Origin: an uncultured Oxalobacteraceae bacterium
GTDB lineage: Bacteria; Pseudomonadota; Gammaproteobacteria; Burkholderiales; Burkholderiaceae
Assembly: GCA_946478765.1 (NCBI GenBank)
Contig: CAMLDH010000076.1
Coordinates: 1-13,822, forward strand
Length of the DNA stretch: 13,822 nt
Direction: 5' to 3'
Shown here: positions 1 to 6,815 of the stretch, piece after piece
Layout of the letters: every line of letters starts with the position of its first letter
Position numbering within the stretch: position 1 is the stretch's first letter
Notes under the pieces: generated by a model
What the model was told of the DNA's origin: nothing
Seen by the model: only the letters and a program-made list of their open reading frames with translations
The model's database searches: none
Position numbers and translations under genes: made by a program

Positions 1-122
1 ACCTGTGCGCCGTCCGGCGTCGCGAACCTCGTATGCGGCGTCGTCTGCGACACAGACGGTCCCGCGGCCGCCGGTTCCCGCGGCTGCATGACCTCTAATT
101 CCATCTCTGCGGCTTGCACCAT
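1..122 (-). CDS. Unidentified protein, N-terminal fragment (runs off window)
   Basis: An open minus-strand frame begins at an ATG at 120-122 and stays open to the window edge, giving about 40 residues starting MVQAAEMELEVMQPREP. The visible part is rich in Ala, Pro, Thr and Glu, has no hydrophobic segment, and looks like a disordered, soluble N-terminus. A GGGG ribosome-binding stretch lies about 7 bases upstream of the ATG; internal ATGs at residues 7 and 12 are alternative starts. It begins 37 bases after the dacB stop on the same strand, so it could be co-transcribed with dacB. I do not recognise the family from this fragment. The frame could also be fortuitous. Confidence 0.4.
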   Translation of the reverse strand, partial: MVQAAEMELEVMQPREPAAAGPSVSQTTPHTRFATPDGAQ

Positions 123-159
123 CTTGTTACCCCGAATTATTTTTATTTGCCGGGATAGC

Positions 160-1587
160 TTACCCGTGTTCGTACACCCACTGCAGCAACGCATCCTGCG
201 CTTCTTGTCCGTGCACTGCATTGCGGTGGTTGATCATGCACACCACGACATAGCGCTTACCGGATTCGGCCAATACATAGCCGGCCAGCGCGCGCACGTC
301 GTCCAATCTGCCGGTCTTGATGTGCGCATTGCCGGCCACGCTTTGATCGGTCAGGCGATGGCGCATGGTGCCGTCATAGCCGACCAGCGGCAGCGACGAG
401 ATGAACTCCGGCATCAACGGCGACTTGAACGCGGCGATCAGCATGCGCGCCATTGTGCGCGGCGCAATGCGCTCGGTGCGCGACAGTCCAGAACCGTTTT
501 CGATGACGAGTTCCGGTGCATCGATATCCTTGCTGGAGAGCCAGCTCTTGAGCACCTGCGCGCCGCGCTCGGTGTTGGCGGGCATGTTCAGCATCTTGAC
601 GGCCATGGTCAGCAACAATTGGCGCGCCATCACGTTGTTGCTGTACTTGTTGATGTCGCGAATCACCTCCGGCAGCGTGACCGATTCCCATTCGGTTACC
701 AGGCGCGCAGTGGGCGGCGTGGCGCCGTCCCTGGCATTGCCTTTGAAAACACCGCCCAGATCGCTCCACATCTGGCGGAACACCGCAGCGAAATACTGGT
801 TATGCGACATTTGCCAGGGATGCATATACCAGGTCTTCTCGCCGCACGCTGCGGCGAAGGTGCCGCCAAAGCTGGCGCTGCCGCCATCGAGCGAGGTGTG
901 CAGCTTGCCCTGCCAGTCGCCGCATTCGTCGTTGGCCAGCCTGGGAGCGGCGATCGGATAGGCGGCGATAGGCGGGTCCATCACGACATTGACCACGCCG
1001 GCGATTTCGTTCGGTACAAAGCGAAAACGGAATGCGTCATAGTTGAGCAATAGCGCGTCCGCGCCAGCGTTGTAGGGTTTTGACGCGTCGCCGTCGAATT
1101 TCGCCGCATCGTAGGCGGCGTCTTCGAACGCACTGCGGTCCAGCAGCAGGTCGCCGCGAATTTCGCGGATGCCGCGCGCGCGGATCTGGCGCAGAAAGAG
1201 CCAGAAATTCTCGGTGACCAGCTTCGGATCGCCGCTGCCCTTGATGATCAGATCGCCTTGCAACACGTCGCCGGTTTGCGCGCCATTTGCGTAGGCTTGC
1301 GTTTTCCAGGTGAAAATCGGTCCCAGCAAATCCAATGCCGCATTGGTCGTGACCAGTTTCATCGTTGATGCGGGACTGAACGGCACGGTCGGATTCGAGG
1401 TCGCGAGAATTTTTTTCCCTGTCACCTCTTGCACCACGACACCCACTGCGGCGGTCGGGATGCCCGCCTGCTTTAGCGCATTGACAACGACGAACGGCAT
1501 GTCGCGTGCGACGCTGCCGCCGGCCGTCAGACAGCAGAAAAACAAAAATACAAGACGGAGCGCTTGGAGTCTTATTGGAATTCGCAT
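160..1587 (-). CDS. dacB: D-alanyl-D-alanine carboxypeptidase/endopeptidase, PBP4 type (peptidase family S13)
   Basis: A 475-residue periplasmic penicillin-binding protein that trims the terminal D-Ala of peptidoglycan stem peptides and, by family knowledge, cleaves D-Ala-mDAP cross-links. All three active-site motifs are visible: SxxK as S74-T-M-K77 with the nucleophilic serine, SxN as S316-N-N318, and KTG at 424-426 (HIKTGRLDD). The conserved stretch NGSGLSR is at 364-370. The N-terminus (RLQALRLVFLFFCCLTAGGS) is a Sec signal peptide with a likely cleavage site near SVA-RD around residue 27. Length fits the family. The start is an ATG at 1585-1587 without a strong Shine-Dalgarno sequence; a sigma-70-like promoter lies just upstream. 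Nothing is missing. The class assignment is secure; the balance of carboxypeptidase and endopeptidase activity is not visible. Confidence 0.95.
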   Translation of the reverse strand: MRIPIRLQALRLVFLFFCCLTAGGSVARDMPFVVVNALKQAGIPTAAVGVVVQEVTGKKILATSNPTVPFSPASTMKLVTTNAALDLLGPIFTWKTQAYANGAQTGDVLQGDLIIKGSGDPKLVTENFWLFLRQIRARGIREIRGDLLLDRSAFEDAAYDAAKFDGDASKPYNAGADALLLNYDAFRFRFVPNEIAGVVNVVMDPPIAAYPIAAPRLANDECGDWQGKLHTSLDGGSASFGGTFAAACGEKTWYMHPWQMSHNQYFAAVFRQMWSDLGGVFKGNARDGATPPTARLVTEWESVTLPEVIRDINKYSNNVMARQLLLTMAVKMLNMPANTERGAQVLKSWLSSKDIDAPELVIENGSGLSRTERIAPRTMARMLIAAFKSPLMPEFISSLPLVGYDGTMRHRLTDQSVAGNAHIKTGRLDDVRALAGYVLAESGKRYVVVCMINHRNAVHGQEAQDALLQWVYEHG

Positions 1588-1613
1588 AGCATTGGGATAA
1601 ATTTGTGTTCCGG

Positions 1614-1642
1614 ATTATCCCATGCACCCTGCGTCGCGCCAA
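1614..1642 (-). promoter_or_regulatory. Putative sigma-70 promoter of dacB
   Basis: Read on the minus strand: -35 TTGGCG (1637-1642), a 17-base spacer and -10 GATAAT (1614-1619), about 27 bases before the dacB ATG. An 8-bp inverted repeat (TGGGATAA at 1593-1600, TTATCCCA at 1615-1622) overlaps the -10 and the presumed start of transcription, so it could be an operator or leader hairpin. The prediction rests on motif match only. Confidence 0.5.
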
Positions 1643-1646
1643 ATGA

Positions 1647-2140
1647 CGCTGCCGAGGCGATAACCAGAGGCCAGGATTGATCCGCATGGAATTCATTCAG
1701 CCACACAAGGGTGCGCTCTTGATATACCAGCCGGACAGGAAGCGTGTGTATCTATGGCCATTCGGCTCCACCAAAATACCGCCGCTGTCCTTGAGCCCCG
1801 ACAACAAGCTGGTACAAAGTCCGACCGGACAAAAGGTCGATCACTCGGATATCGGATCCTTATTGAAAAATATCCAAGCGCTTCAGAAAGAAGGCCATAC
1901 CGAAATAGCGGGAGAAGAAGCGATCGGAGCAGACAATAGCCTGCATGTCATCGTCACCGGGAAACCCGGCGCCACGCTCGGCCATGTGCATCGCTATGCG
2001 GTGTGGTTGGACCACAAGAACGGATTCCCGGTCAAGGTCGTCAGCTACGATGTAAAAGATGACATGATCGAAACGGTCGTGCTCGAAGATTTACGGATCA
2101 ATCCGATGTGCACTCTACTAACGGCAAGGTTGCCGATTGA
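1647..2140 (+). pseudogene. Decayed DUF1571/LolA-like lipoprotein-carrier-type protein
   Basis: The plus-strand frame encodes the middle of a protein resembling the DUF1571/outer-membrane lipoprotein-sorting group: PGLIRMEFIQPHKGALLIYQ near the start, then a core with SPDNKLVQSPTGQKVDHSDIG and RYAVWLDHKNGFPVKVVSYD. The family-like sequence (QRPGLIRMEF) begins before the first possible start, a TTG at 1677, and an in-frame TGA lies at 1644-1646. The signal peptide and first part of the domain are therefore gone, and their place is taken by the dacB promoter. At the other end the frame runs over the convergent DUF3579 gene to 2234. Restoring one base near 2105 would instead give INPDVHSTNGKVAD and a stop at 2138-2140, so a one-base deletion is plausible. 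I therefore call it a remnant. Family recall is from memory, and a shortened functional protein cannot be excluded. Confidence 0.6.
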
Positions 2141-2149
2141 AAAAACGAT

Positions 2150-2491
2150 TCAGGCTGTTTCGTCAGGATCCGGCAATAGACACGCATCAACCACTTGCAG
2201 ATTGTTGTCTTTCGCGAAGTCCATCACGAAATGATAGGCGAGCGGCTCGAGCTTGCGCAGCTCTTCATTCACCACAACTGATTTGATGCCCGCCAGCACA
2301 GTGGGACGCACGTAGGGAGAATACTGAATATGCGCATGCCGGTTGCGCACACCTTCCGGGCGAAAGTGCGACATCACACCGCACAAACGTTCGGCCCAAT
2401 CGCTGGGGCGAAACTGCTTGCCGTCGCGCGTAATACCCTGGATAAAGAACTCGCGGGCGGGCGGGGGTTTTTTATGAGCGTGATGGGCCAT
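2150..2491 (-). CDS. DUF3579 domain-containing protein
   Basis: A small soluble protein of 113 residues (MAHHAHKKPPPAREFFIQGI...) matching the DUF3579 family of betaproteobacteria; function unknown. Family-like stretches are GKQFRPSDWAERLCGVMSHF, YSPYVRPTVLAGIKSVVVNE and DNNLQVVDACLLPDPD. The His/Lys/Pro-rich N-terminus looks disordered. I chose the ATG at 2489-2491, which has a GAAAGAAG ribosome-binding stretch 11 bases upstream; the only upstream alternative is a TTG at 2542 that would add 17 residues of untypical sequence. Its 3' end lies 9 bases from the presumed end of the convergent DUF1571 remnant. It has no hydrophobic segments, so it is probably cytoplasmic. Confidence 0.85.
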   Translation of the reverse strand: MAHHAHKKPPPAREFFIQGITRDGKQFRPSDWAERLCGVMSHFRPEGVRNRHAHIQYSPYVRPTVLAGIKSVVVNEELRKLEPLAYHFVMDFAKDNNLQVVDACLLPDPDETA

Positions 2492-2561
2492 GTTTGCGGC
2501 GGCTTCTTTCTGGATTGACTTGCCGCCATTATGGCGCGTCAAGCTTTCAATGTTCTTGCAT

Positions 2562-2567
2562 ATTATA
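2562..2567 (-). promoter_or_regulatory. Putative -10 element for the DUF3579 gene
   Basis: A perfect TATAAT on the minus strand, about 70 bases before the DUF3579 ATG, in a short AT-rich stretch. No convincing -35 is seen at 16-18 bases spacing. The MITE-like element begins about 70 bases further upstream, so the promoter itself is not interrupted. Confidence 0.35.
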
Positions 2568-2635
2568 TCTTATAGAAGAGTTGGAGCGAACCAACATCCC
2601 ACGACACAAATATTGAGGCGCAGCCGCTCAAAAAT

Positions 2636-2667
2636 CTAGTAGTTCGCCCCACTTAAATTTGCGGGTT
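2636..2667. repeat. Left terminal inverted repeat of MITE-like element
   Basis: A 32-base arm starting CTAG and ending GCGGGTT, the inverse complement of 2859-2890 with two mismatches. Confidence 0.85.
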
Positions 2668-2858
2668 ATGCCGAGTTAATCGGAGGCGAGTGCAAGGGTG
2701 TAGCAGGGGTTTCGCATCGTCTGCGATGCGTCTGCAATGCGCCTGCGAAACGGTCTGCGCTTGCAAGCGCAGACGCGTCCTGCAAGGGCAAAGCACAGTC
2801 AGGATGGTTCTCCTGACGCGCATTTGCAACGCCGCAATCGCCTTCGAGCAACCGGCAG

Positions 2859-2890
2859 AACCTGCAAATTTAAGTGGGGCGGACTACTAG
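2859..2890. repeat. Right terminal inverted repeat of MITE-like element
   Basis: A 32-base arm starting AACCTGC and ending ACTACTAG, pairing with 2636-2667. Its last base is also the first base of the GC-rich stem at 2890-2909. Confidence 0.85.
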
Positions 2891-2909
2891 GGGCGCCAAT
2901 CGGCACCCC
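2890..2909 (-). terminator. GC-rich stem after the CobD-like gene, possibly a terminator split by the MITE
   Basis: On the minus strand the RNA reads GGGGUGCC-GAUU-GGCGCCCC, an 8-bp stem with one G-U pair and a four-base loop, 8 bases after the CobD-like stop. No T-run follows it now, because the MITE-like element starts there. On the far side of the element the minus strand reads CTAG-ATTTTTGAG. Removing the element and one CTAG would place five T's four bases after the stem, which would make a reasonable rho-independent terminator. Confidence 0.5.
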
Positions 2910-2917
2910 GGAACCCG

Positions 2918-3874
2918 TCATCCGACCCATACCGTCAGCGACAACAGCAACAGCAACAACATCCACAACAACAGTGCGCGCCACACCAGCCCCACGGTAC
3001 TTTGCAGCGTCCGCACCGTCGATTCTTCGCCGGGCGGCGTCTCGGTTTCAATGCCGACCGAATCGATCGTCGTGACATCCGTGGGCCGCACGTTGGCCGC
3101 GTTTTCCGCCGCGGTGCCCAGCCTCACGCCCATCGCGCCACCGCCGGCAGACAGGATGATGCCGATCGCTTCATCCTGCCAGCGATCGGCAAAATTGCGC
3201 CACGCATAGATCGCGTCTTCAAAATTGCCGACAATGGCAAAGGCAATCGCGGTCAAGCGCACCGGAATCCAGTCGATCCAATAAAATGCTTCGGCGGCGA
3301 ACTGGCCGAAGGCTTCGTTCTTCATGTGCTCCTGCTCATTCCATGCGCGCGCCAGATACTCGGCGACCCGGTACATCACCGCGCATGCCGGCCCGAGCGG
3401 CATCAGAAACCAGAAAAATACGCCGAACACATTGCGATGCGTCGTTACCAGCGCCTTCTCGACCGCGAGCCGGGAAATCTCGCTGGTATCCAACCCGGCA
3501 GTGTCCTGCCTGGTCCATTCAGCCAGCAAAGTGCGCGCGGTGGTGTCGTCGCCGGCACTGAGCGCGAGTTGAATTGACGTGAAATAGTGGCTGTAATGCC
3601 GGAAACCCAGCGTGAGATACACGATCAGGATATTCCACGCCAGTGCCAGCAAGGGATTGATTCTGGCACACAACCAATACACCAATGCAGTGGGCAGCAT
3701 CAGCGCCGCCAGCATCACGAACCACGCCAATCGGCCATGACGCGCCAAGCCGGCATTGAAACCGGCCTCCATGCGCGCGGCAAGCGACCGGATCGCGCCA
3801 TAGACCGGATTATCGGCACGCAGCGGTTTGAGTTGCTCGATTAACAACGCAAAAAGAATAGAGAGAAATGTCAT
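2918..3874 (-). CDS. CobD/CbiB-family integral membrane protein
   Basis: A membrane protein of 318 residues related to CobD/CbiB, the adenosylcobinamide-phosphate synthase that attaches the aminopropanol arm in cobalamin synthesis. Visible features are an N-terminal hydrophobic segment (MTFLSILFALLIEQLKPLRA), a helix pair near residues 50-95, the family-like DWIPVRLTAIAFAIVGNF, and GGGAMGVRLG near residue 250. A Leu-rich final helix (LLLWMLLLLLLSLTVWVG) is encoded by a CAA/CAG-like repeat tract on the opposite strand. The ATG at 3872-3874 is preferred over the TTG just before it; an AAGAAAG ribosome-binding stretch lies about 7 bases upstream. It follows the CoA-pyrophosphatase gene by about 130 bases on the same strand. 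No other cobalamin gene is in the window, so a true role in cobalamin synthesis is uncertain and the symbol is left empty. Confidence 0.85.
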   Translation of the reverse strand: MTFLSILFALLIEQLKPLRADNPVYGAIRSLAARMEAGFNAGLARHGRLAWFVMLAALMLPTALVYWLCARINPLLALAWNILIVYLTLGFRHYSHYFTSIQLALSAGDDTTARTLLAEWTRQDTAGLDTSEISRLAVEKALVTTHRNVFGVFFWFLMPLGPACAVMYRVAEYLARAWNEQEHMKNEAFGQFAAEAFYWIDWIPVRLTAIAFAIVGNFEDAIYAWRNFADRWQDEAIGIILSAGGGAMGVRLGTAAENAANVRPTDVTTIDSVGIETETPPGEESTVRTLQSTVGLVWRALLLWMLLLLLLSLTVWVG

Positions 3875-4008
3875 CAAACGGCTTTCTTATGATCGAACCC
3901 AGCCCATACGATAACGCAGCGCAACGCCGGAATCAAACCGATAGTGCTGTGGGCGCCCATCAAAACTTCCTGCGATAGCACCATTGCAGTGGGGGGCCGC
4001 GCATGAAT

Positions 4009-4680
4009 TCAGGCGCGTAAAAAATGAAATAGATTGCGCAACATCCCGGCAGTCGCCCCCCAAATAAAGAAGCGATCATACGGCATTGCATAAAAGGTGC
4101 GGCGGCCGATACTATTGGGAAATTCCGCAGTGCGGCGCTGGTGGTTCATGCCATCCATCAGGAAAGCCAGCGGCACTTCAAAGATCTCGGCGACTTCGAA
4201 CGGATCGGCACGCAAATCGAATGGCGGATGCACGATCGACACCACCGGCGTCACCTGATAACCGGTACCGGTGAAGTAATCCGGCAAAGTGCCGAGCACT
4301 TCCACGTGACGCCGATGCAGGCCGACCTCTTCTTCGGTTTCGCGCAACGCGGTTTCAATGGCCGACGCATCCTCTCTTTCGACGCGCCCGCCGGGCAAGC
4401 TAATCTGCCCGCCGTGATCGGTCAGATGCGCAGTCCGCTGCGTCAATAACAAGGTGGGACCATGCTCGTGGACCACAATCGGCAGCAGCACTGCGGCCGG
4501 CATGGGCGGCGTGGCGCTGCGCCGCAACAGATGCTCATTCGTGGCTTCCGGCAGCCATTCCGGCGGATTGGCAAAACGCGTGCGCAGCCAGTCGACTGCG
4601 AGCCGGTCAGTGCTCAGGGCAGTCTCGCCAGCGACGGATTCCACTGGGATCAGTTCCGGATCGAAAATCAATTTTGCCAA
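4009..4680 (-). CDS. CoA pyrophosphatase-type NUDIX hydrolase
   Basis: A soluble NUDIX hydrolase of 223 residues of the NUDT7/NUDT8/YeaB group, whose members cleave CoA or its derivatives into phosphopantetheine and 3',5'-ADP. The CoA-specific signature is present: LLLTQRTAHLTDHGGQISLP at residues 77-96, joined directly to the Nudix box, whose GGRVEREDASAIETALRETE (97-116) continues into EEVGL. The box keeps the REtxEEvG metal-binding core. Length is normal. The start must be the TTG at 4678-4680: an in-frame stop lies four codons upstream and the next Met is at residue 60. No clear Shine-Dalgarno sequence is seen, suggesting weak translation. It lies upstream of the CobD-like gene on the same strand and downstream of the rplS terminator, so it needs its own promoter, which I could not identify. 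Confidence 0.9.
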   Translation of the reverse strand: MAKLIFDPELIPVESVAGETALSTDRLAVDWLRTRFANPPEWLPEATNEHLLRRSATPPMPAAVLLPIVVHEHGPTLLLTQRTAHLTDHGGQISLPGGRVEREDASAIETALRETEEEVGLHRRHVEVLGTLPDYFTGTGYQVTPVVSIVHPPFDLRADPFEVAEIFEVPLAFLMDGMNHQRRTAEFPNSIGRRTFYAMPYDRFFIWGATAGMLRNLFHFLRA

Positions 4681-4801
4681 GATAACTATTCAAAATGGTG
4701 AGGAGCCGAATCATTCAGCGCTACGGCACACGCCGCCCTGCAATTTTATAGCGTTTGGGAATCGCGTATTGTTAAGTTACATTCTGTTCCAGAATGCGAT
4801 G

Positions 4802-4830
4802 AAATAAAAAAGGGCACCATCGGGTGCCCT
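4802..4830 (-). terminator. Rho-independent terminator of the rpsP-rimM-trmD-rplS operon
   Basis: A perfect 8-bp stem AGGGCACC / GGTGCCCT (4811-4818 and 4823-4830) with a four-base loop, followed on the minus strand by a T-rich run (complement of 4802-4810). It lies 29 bases after the rplS stop codon. Confidence 0.92.
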
Positions 4831-4859
4831 CTTGTTTGCCATGCCATGCACGCGTCAGA

Positions 4860-5243
4860 TTAGACTGTCGCTTTGGCGCTCGCGCGACGGTTCGGCAATT
4901 TTTCCTTGATACGTGCCGATTTACCGGAACGTTCACGCAGGTAGTACAGCTTGGCGCGACGCACATCACCGCGACGCTTGACTTCGATCGATGCGATCAG
5001 CGGGGAGTACAGCTGAAACGTACGCTCGACGCCTTCGCCGGACGAGATCTTGCGAACGATGAAGTTGGAATTCAAGCCGCGGTTGCGGCGCGAAATCACG
5101 ACACCTTCGTATGCCTGGGCGCGCTTGCGCGTACCTTCGACCACGTTGACGTTGACGACCACGGTATCGCCCGGAGCGAATTCAGGGATGTTTTTGCCGA
5201 GACGGTTAATCTCTTCTTGCTCAAGTGTCTGGATCAAGTCCAT
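4860..5243 (-). CDS. rplS: 50S ribosomal protein L19
   Basis: The protein has 127 residues and is part of the large ribosomal subunit at the interface with 30S. Family sequence is clear throughout: [15 protein letters not shown] at the start, then [40 protein letters not shown] and [20 protein letters not shown]. The ATG at 5241-5243 has a strong GGAG ribosome-binding site 7 bases upstream; an upstream TTG at 5255 would add four residues and is not used. It is the last gene of the rpsP-rimM-trmD-rplS operon. The 167-base gap from trmD is longer than the other gaps and holds a small GTGT-GAAA-ACAC hairpin (about 5278-5289), so an internal promoter is possible but I cannot point to one. A strong terminator follows the gene. 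Confidence 0.97.
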   Translation of the reverse strand: MDLIQTLEQEEINRLGKNIPEFAPGDTVVVNVNVVEGTRKRAQAYEGVVISRRNRGLNSNFIVRKISSGEGVERTFQLYSPLIASIEVKRRGDVRRAKLYYLRERSGKSARIKEKLPNRRASAKATV

Positions 5244-5410
5244 TTTTAGCTCCAAAAGCCATCTTGCTGGCGCTTTGTGTTTTCACACTTTTTGCCCAGT
5301 AGAGGATGGGGTTTTACATATGCAAACGTAAAGACTCCGCCTGCGCGTTACTACAAACTACATTTATCACGTTAGGGACAGAGCGGGCCGTGTAGGCGAG
5401 GCCGCTGCGC

Positions 5411-6184
5411 TTAAGCCTTGCGCGGTCCGCCCTGTCCCGCAATATCCTTCAAATACTTTTCGTCGGCCCGCGTCAGCAACCCTGCTTCGCGTGCCTTCTC
5501 GATCAAATCCGGCCGTTTGTTCGCGGTCGCTTCCAGCGCGCGCGCGCGGCGCCATTTTTCAATCTCGGCGTGATGCCCGCCCATCAATACCGGCGGCACT
5601 GCAACGCCTTCGTAGACTTCGGGCCGCGTGTAGTGCGGACAATCCAGCAAGCCGTTGACAAAGCTGTCTTCGACCGCCGACGCATCGTCATGCAACACAC
5701 CCGGCAATTGCCGAATCACCGCATCCATCAATGCCATCGCCGGCAATTCACCGCCCGACAACACGAAATCGCCGAGGCTGATTTCCTCATCGACACAACG
5801 CTCCAGCAAACGCTGGTCCACTGCTTCATAACGGCCGCACAACAACACCAGGCCCGGTTCGGTCGTCAAATCCATCACACGTCGATGCGTCAATGCCTGG
5901 CCTTGCGGCGACAGATACACGACACGTGGCGCCGGCAAGCCCTGCGTCACCTGACGCGCTTTGGCCGCATTGATGGCTGCTTCCAGAGGCTTGGCCAGCA
6001 TCACCATGCCGGGACCGCCGCCATATGGCCGGTCATCGACCGTGCGGTGATTGTCGCTGGTGAAATCCCGTGGATTCCATAACGACAATGCACATTTATT
6101 CTGATCAAATGCGCGCCGGGTGATCCCCGACTGCGTCAGTGCTGCGAACATTTCGGGAAAGAGCGTGACGACATCAAATTGCAT
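5411..6184 (-). CDS. trmD: tRNA (guanine-37-N1)-methyltransferase
   Basis: A 257-residue SPOUT-class enzyme that methylates N1 of G37 next to the anticodon using S-adenosylmethionine, which prevents +1 frameshifting. Family motifs in order are [20 protein letters not shown] at the start, the [18 protein letters not shown] segment, [28 protein letters not shown], and the trefoil-knot cofactor loop [17 protein letters not shown]. The C-terminal domain with [15 protein letters not shown] is intact, and length is normal. The ATG at 6182-6184 has a strong GAGGAG site 8 bases upstream. It is the third gene of the rpsP operon, 47 bases after the rimM stop. Nothing unusual is seen. Confidence 0.98.
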   Translation of the reverse strand: MQFDVVTLFPEMFAALTQSGITRRAFDQNKCALSLWNPRDFTSDNHRTVDDRPYGGGPGMVMLAKPLEAAINAAKARQVTQGLPAPRVVYLSPQGQALTHRRVMDLTTEPGLVLLCGRYEAVDQRLLERCVDEEISLGDFVLSGGELPAMALMDAVIRQLPGVLHDDASAVEDSFVNGLLDCPHYTRPEVYEGVAVPPVLMGGHHAEIEKWRRARALEATANKRPDLIEKAREAGLLTRADEKYLKDIAGQGGPRKA

Positions 6185-6231
6185 CTCGCGCGCTCCTCAA
6201 TTCCCCATACGGAAATGCCTGCGGTAGAGAC

Positions 6232-6786
6232 TTAATAATCCAGCCCCCAGTCCACCGTGATCTTTTTTGCCTGTCGATCGACCGTCTTGACGAATTGATC
6301 GACAAACGGGATCAAGAGTTCTTGCTGCGCTTTTTCAAGGTCCGGAATGGCAGGCACTTCCACCCGTAGAATCGGATGCGCACCGTTGTCCATCATGTCC
6401 TTGACCAGCCCCAGCGTTTCGCCCTGCAGGTTGACGACTGCCAGGCCCAGCAAATCGACCCAGTAAAACTCGTCATCCGCCAGTGCCGGGAAATGGCTGC
6501 GCGAGATTTGTACCGATGCGCCCTTGAGCGCTTCTGCCGCCTCCCGCCCTGCCACACCCATCAAGCGGGCAACCACATCCCCACTATGGTCTTTGGACTG
6601 CATTACTTCCACGTCATGGAAATCCGGCTTGTCCAGCCACCACGTTTTGGCATGCAGCAGCGCATCGGCATCGGCCGAGTAAGGTTTGATCCGAACCCAG
6701 CCTTGCAAGCCATAGGCGCCGGACACATATCCCACCAGCACCAGATCGTCAGGGATTGGCACCCCTAATGTGGTTTTGCGCGACAA
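6232..6786 (-). CDS. rimM: Ribosome maturation factor RimM (16S rRNA processing)
   Basis: A 184-residue assembly factor for the head of the 30S subunit that binds ribosomal protein S19. The N-terminal RimM domain shows LVLVGYVSGAYGLQGWVRIK; the C-terminal PRC-barrel shows FYWVDLLGLAVVNLQGETLG, DNGAHPILRV and LLIPFVDQFVKTVD. The frame has a stop two codons upstream of a TTG at 6784-6786 and no ATG before about residue 60, so TTG is the only sensible start; no strong Shine-Dalgarno sequence precedes it. It begins 29 bases after the rpsP stop, and the weak start may rely on ribosomes arriving from rpsP, which would lower RimM relative to S16. The family assignment is secure. Confidence 0.95.
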   Translation of the reverse strand: MSRKTTLGVPIPDDLVLVGYVSGAYGLQGWVRIKPYSADADALLHAKTWWLDKPDFHDVEVMQSKDHSGDVVARLMGVAGREAAEALKGASVQISRSHFPALADDEFYWVDLLGLAVVNLQGETLGLVKDMMDNGAHPILRVEVPAIPDLEKAQQELLIPFVDQFVKTVDRQAKKITVDWGLDY

Positions 6787-6815
6787 AACTCAGTTGCCAA
6801 GCTTGGTTGTCAAAC

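Larger units (their letters stand above)
2636..2890. mobile_element. MITE-like non-coding element with 32-bp terminal inverted repeats
   Basis: The sequence at 2636-2667 (CTAGTAGTTCGCCCCACTTA...) is repeated inverted at 2859-2890, with 30 of 32 bases matching (mismatches at 2644 and 2663). The 255-bp unit has no credible gene. Both outer ends are CTAG. This may be the tips of the repeats or a 4-bp target duplication like the CTAR duplications of IS5-family elements, in which case the terminal repeats are 28 bp. Inside are a 22-bp perfect palindrome (2753-2774), a hairpin CGCATCG-TCTG-CGATGCG (2713-2730) and several TCTGCGATGCG-like units. It sits between the DUF3579 gene and the CobD-like gene, immediately next to a terminator-like stem. 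A miniature transposable element mobilised by an unseen transposase is the best reading; the parent insertion sequence is not identified. Confidence 0.75.

Noticed and set aside
88..1053. Long plus-strand open frame of 321 codons opposite dacB
   Set aside because: It is fully antisense to dacB, whose active-site motifs are intact. The composition (His/Arg/Gly-rich, no domain) is typical of the antisense of a GC-rich gene.
2935..2975. CAA/CAG/ACA-rich simple sequence considered as a microsatellite
   Set aside because: It is the complement of Leu codons in the last membrane helix of the CobD-like protein; low complexity comes from the protein.
2690..3209. Open frames through the MITE-like element and into the opposite strand of the CobD-like gene, considered as a transposase
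   Set aside because: No transposase motif is seen. The frames run across the element boundary and are Arg/Thr/Ser-rich antisense translations.
3875..4008. Gap between the CoA-pyrophosphatase and CobD-like genes considered for a small gene
   Set aside because: No frame with a start, ribosome-binding site and reasonable composition was seen on either strand, and no clear terminator.
5244..5410. trmD-rplS gap considered as a ribosomal-protein leader RNA
   Set aside because: Only a small GTGT-GAAA-ACAC hairpin was found; no recognisable regulatory RNA fold.
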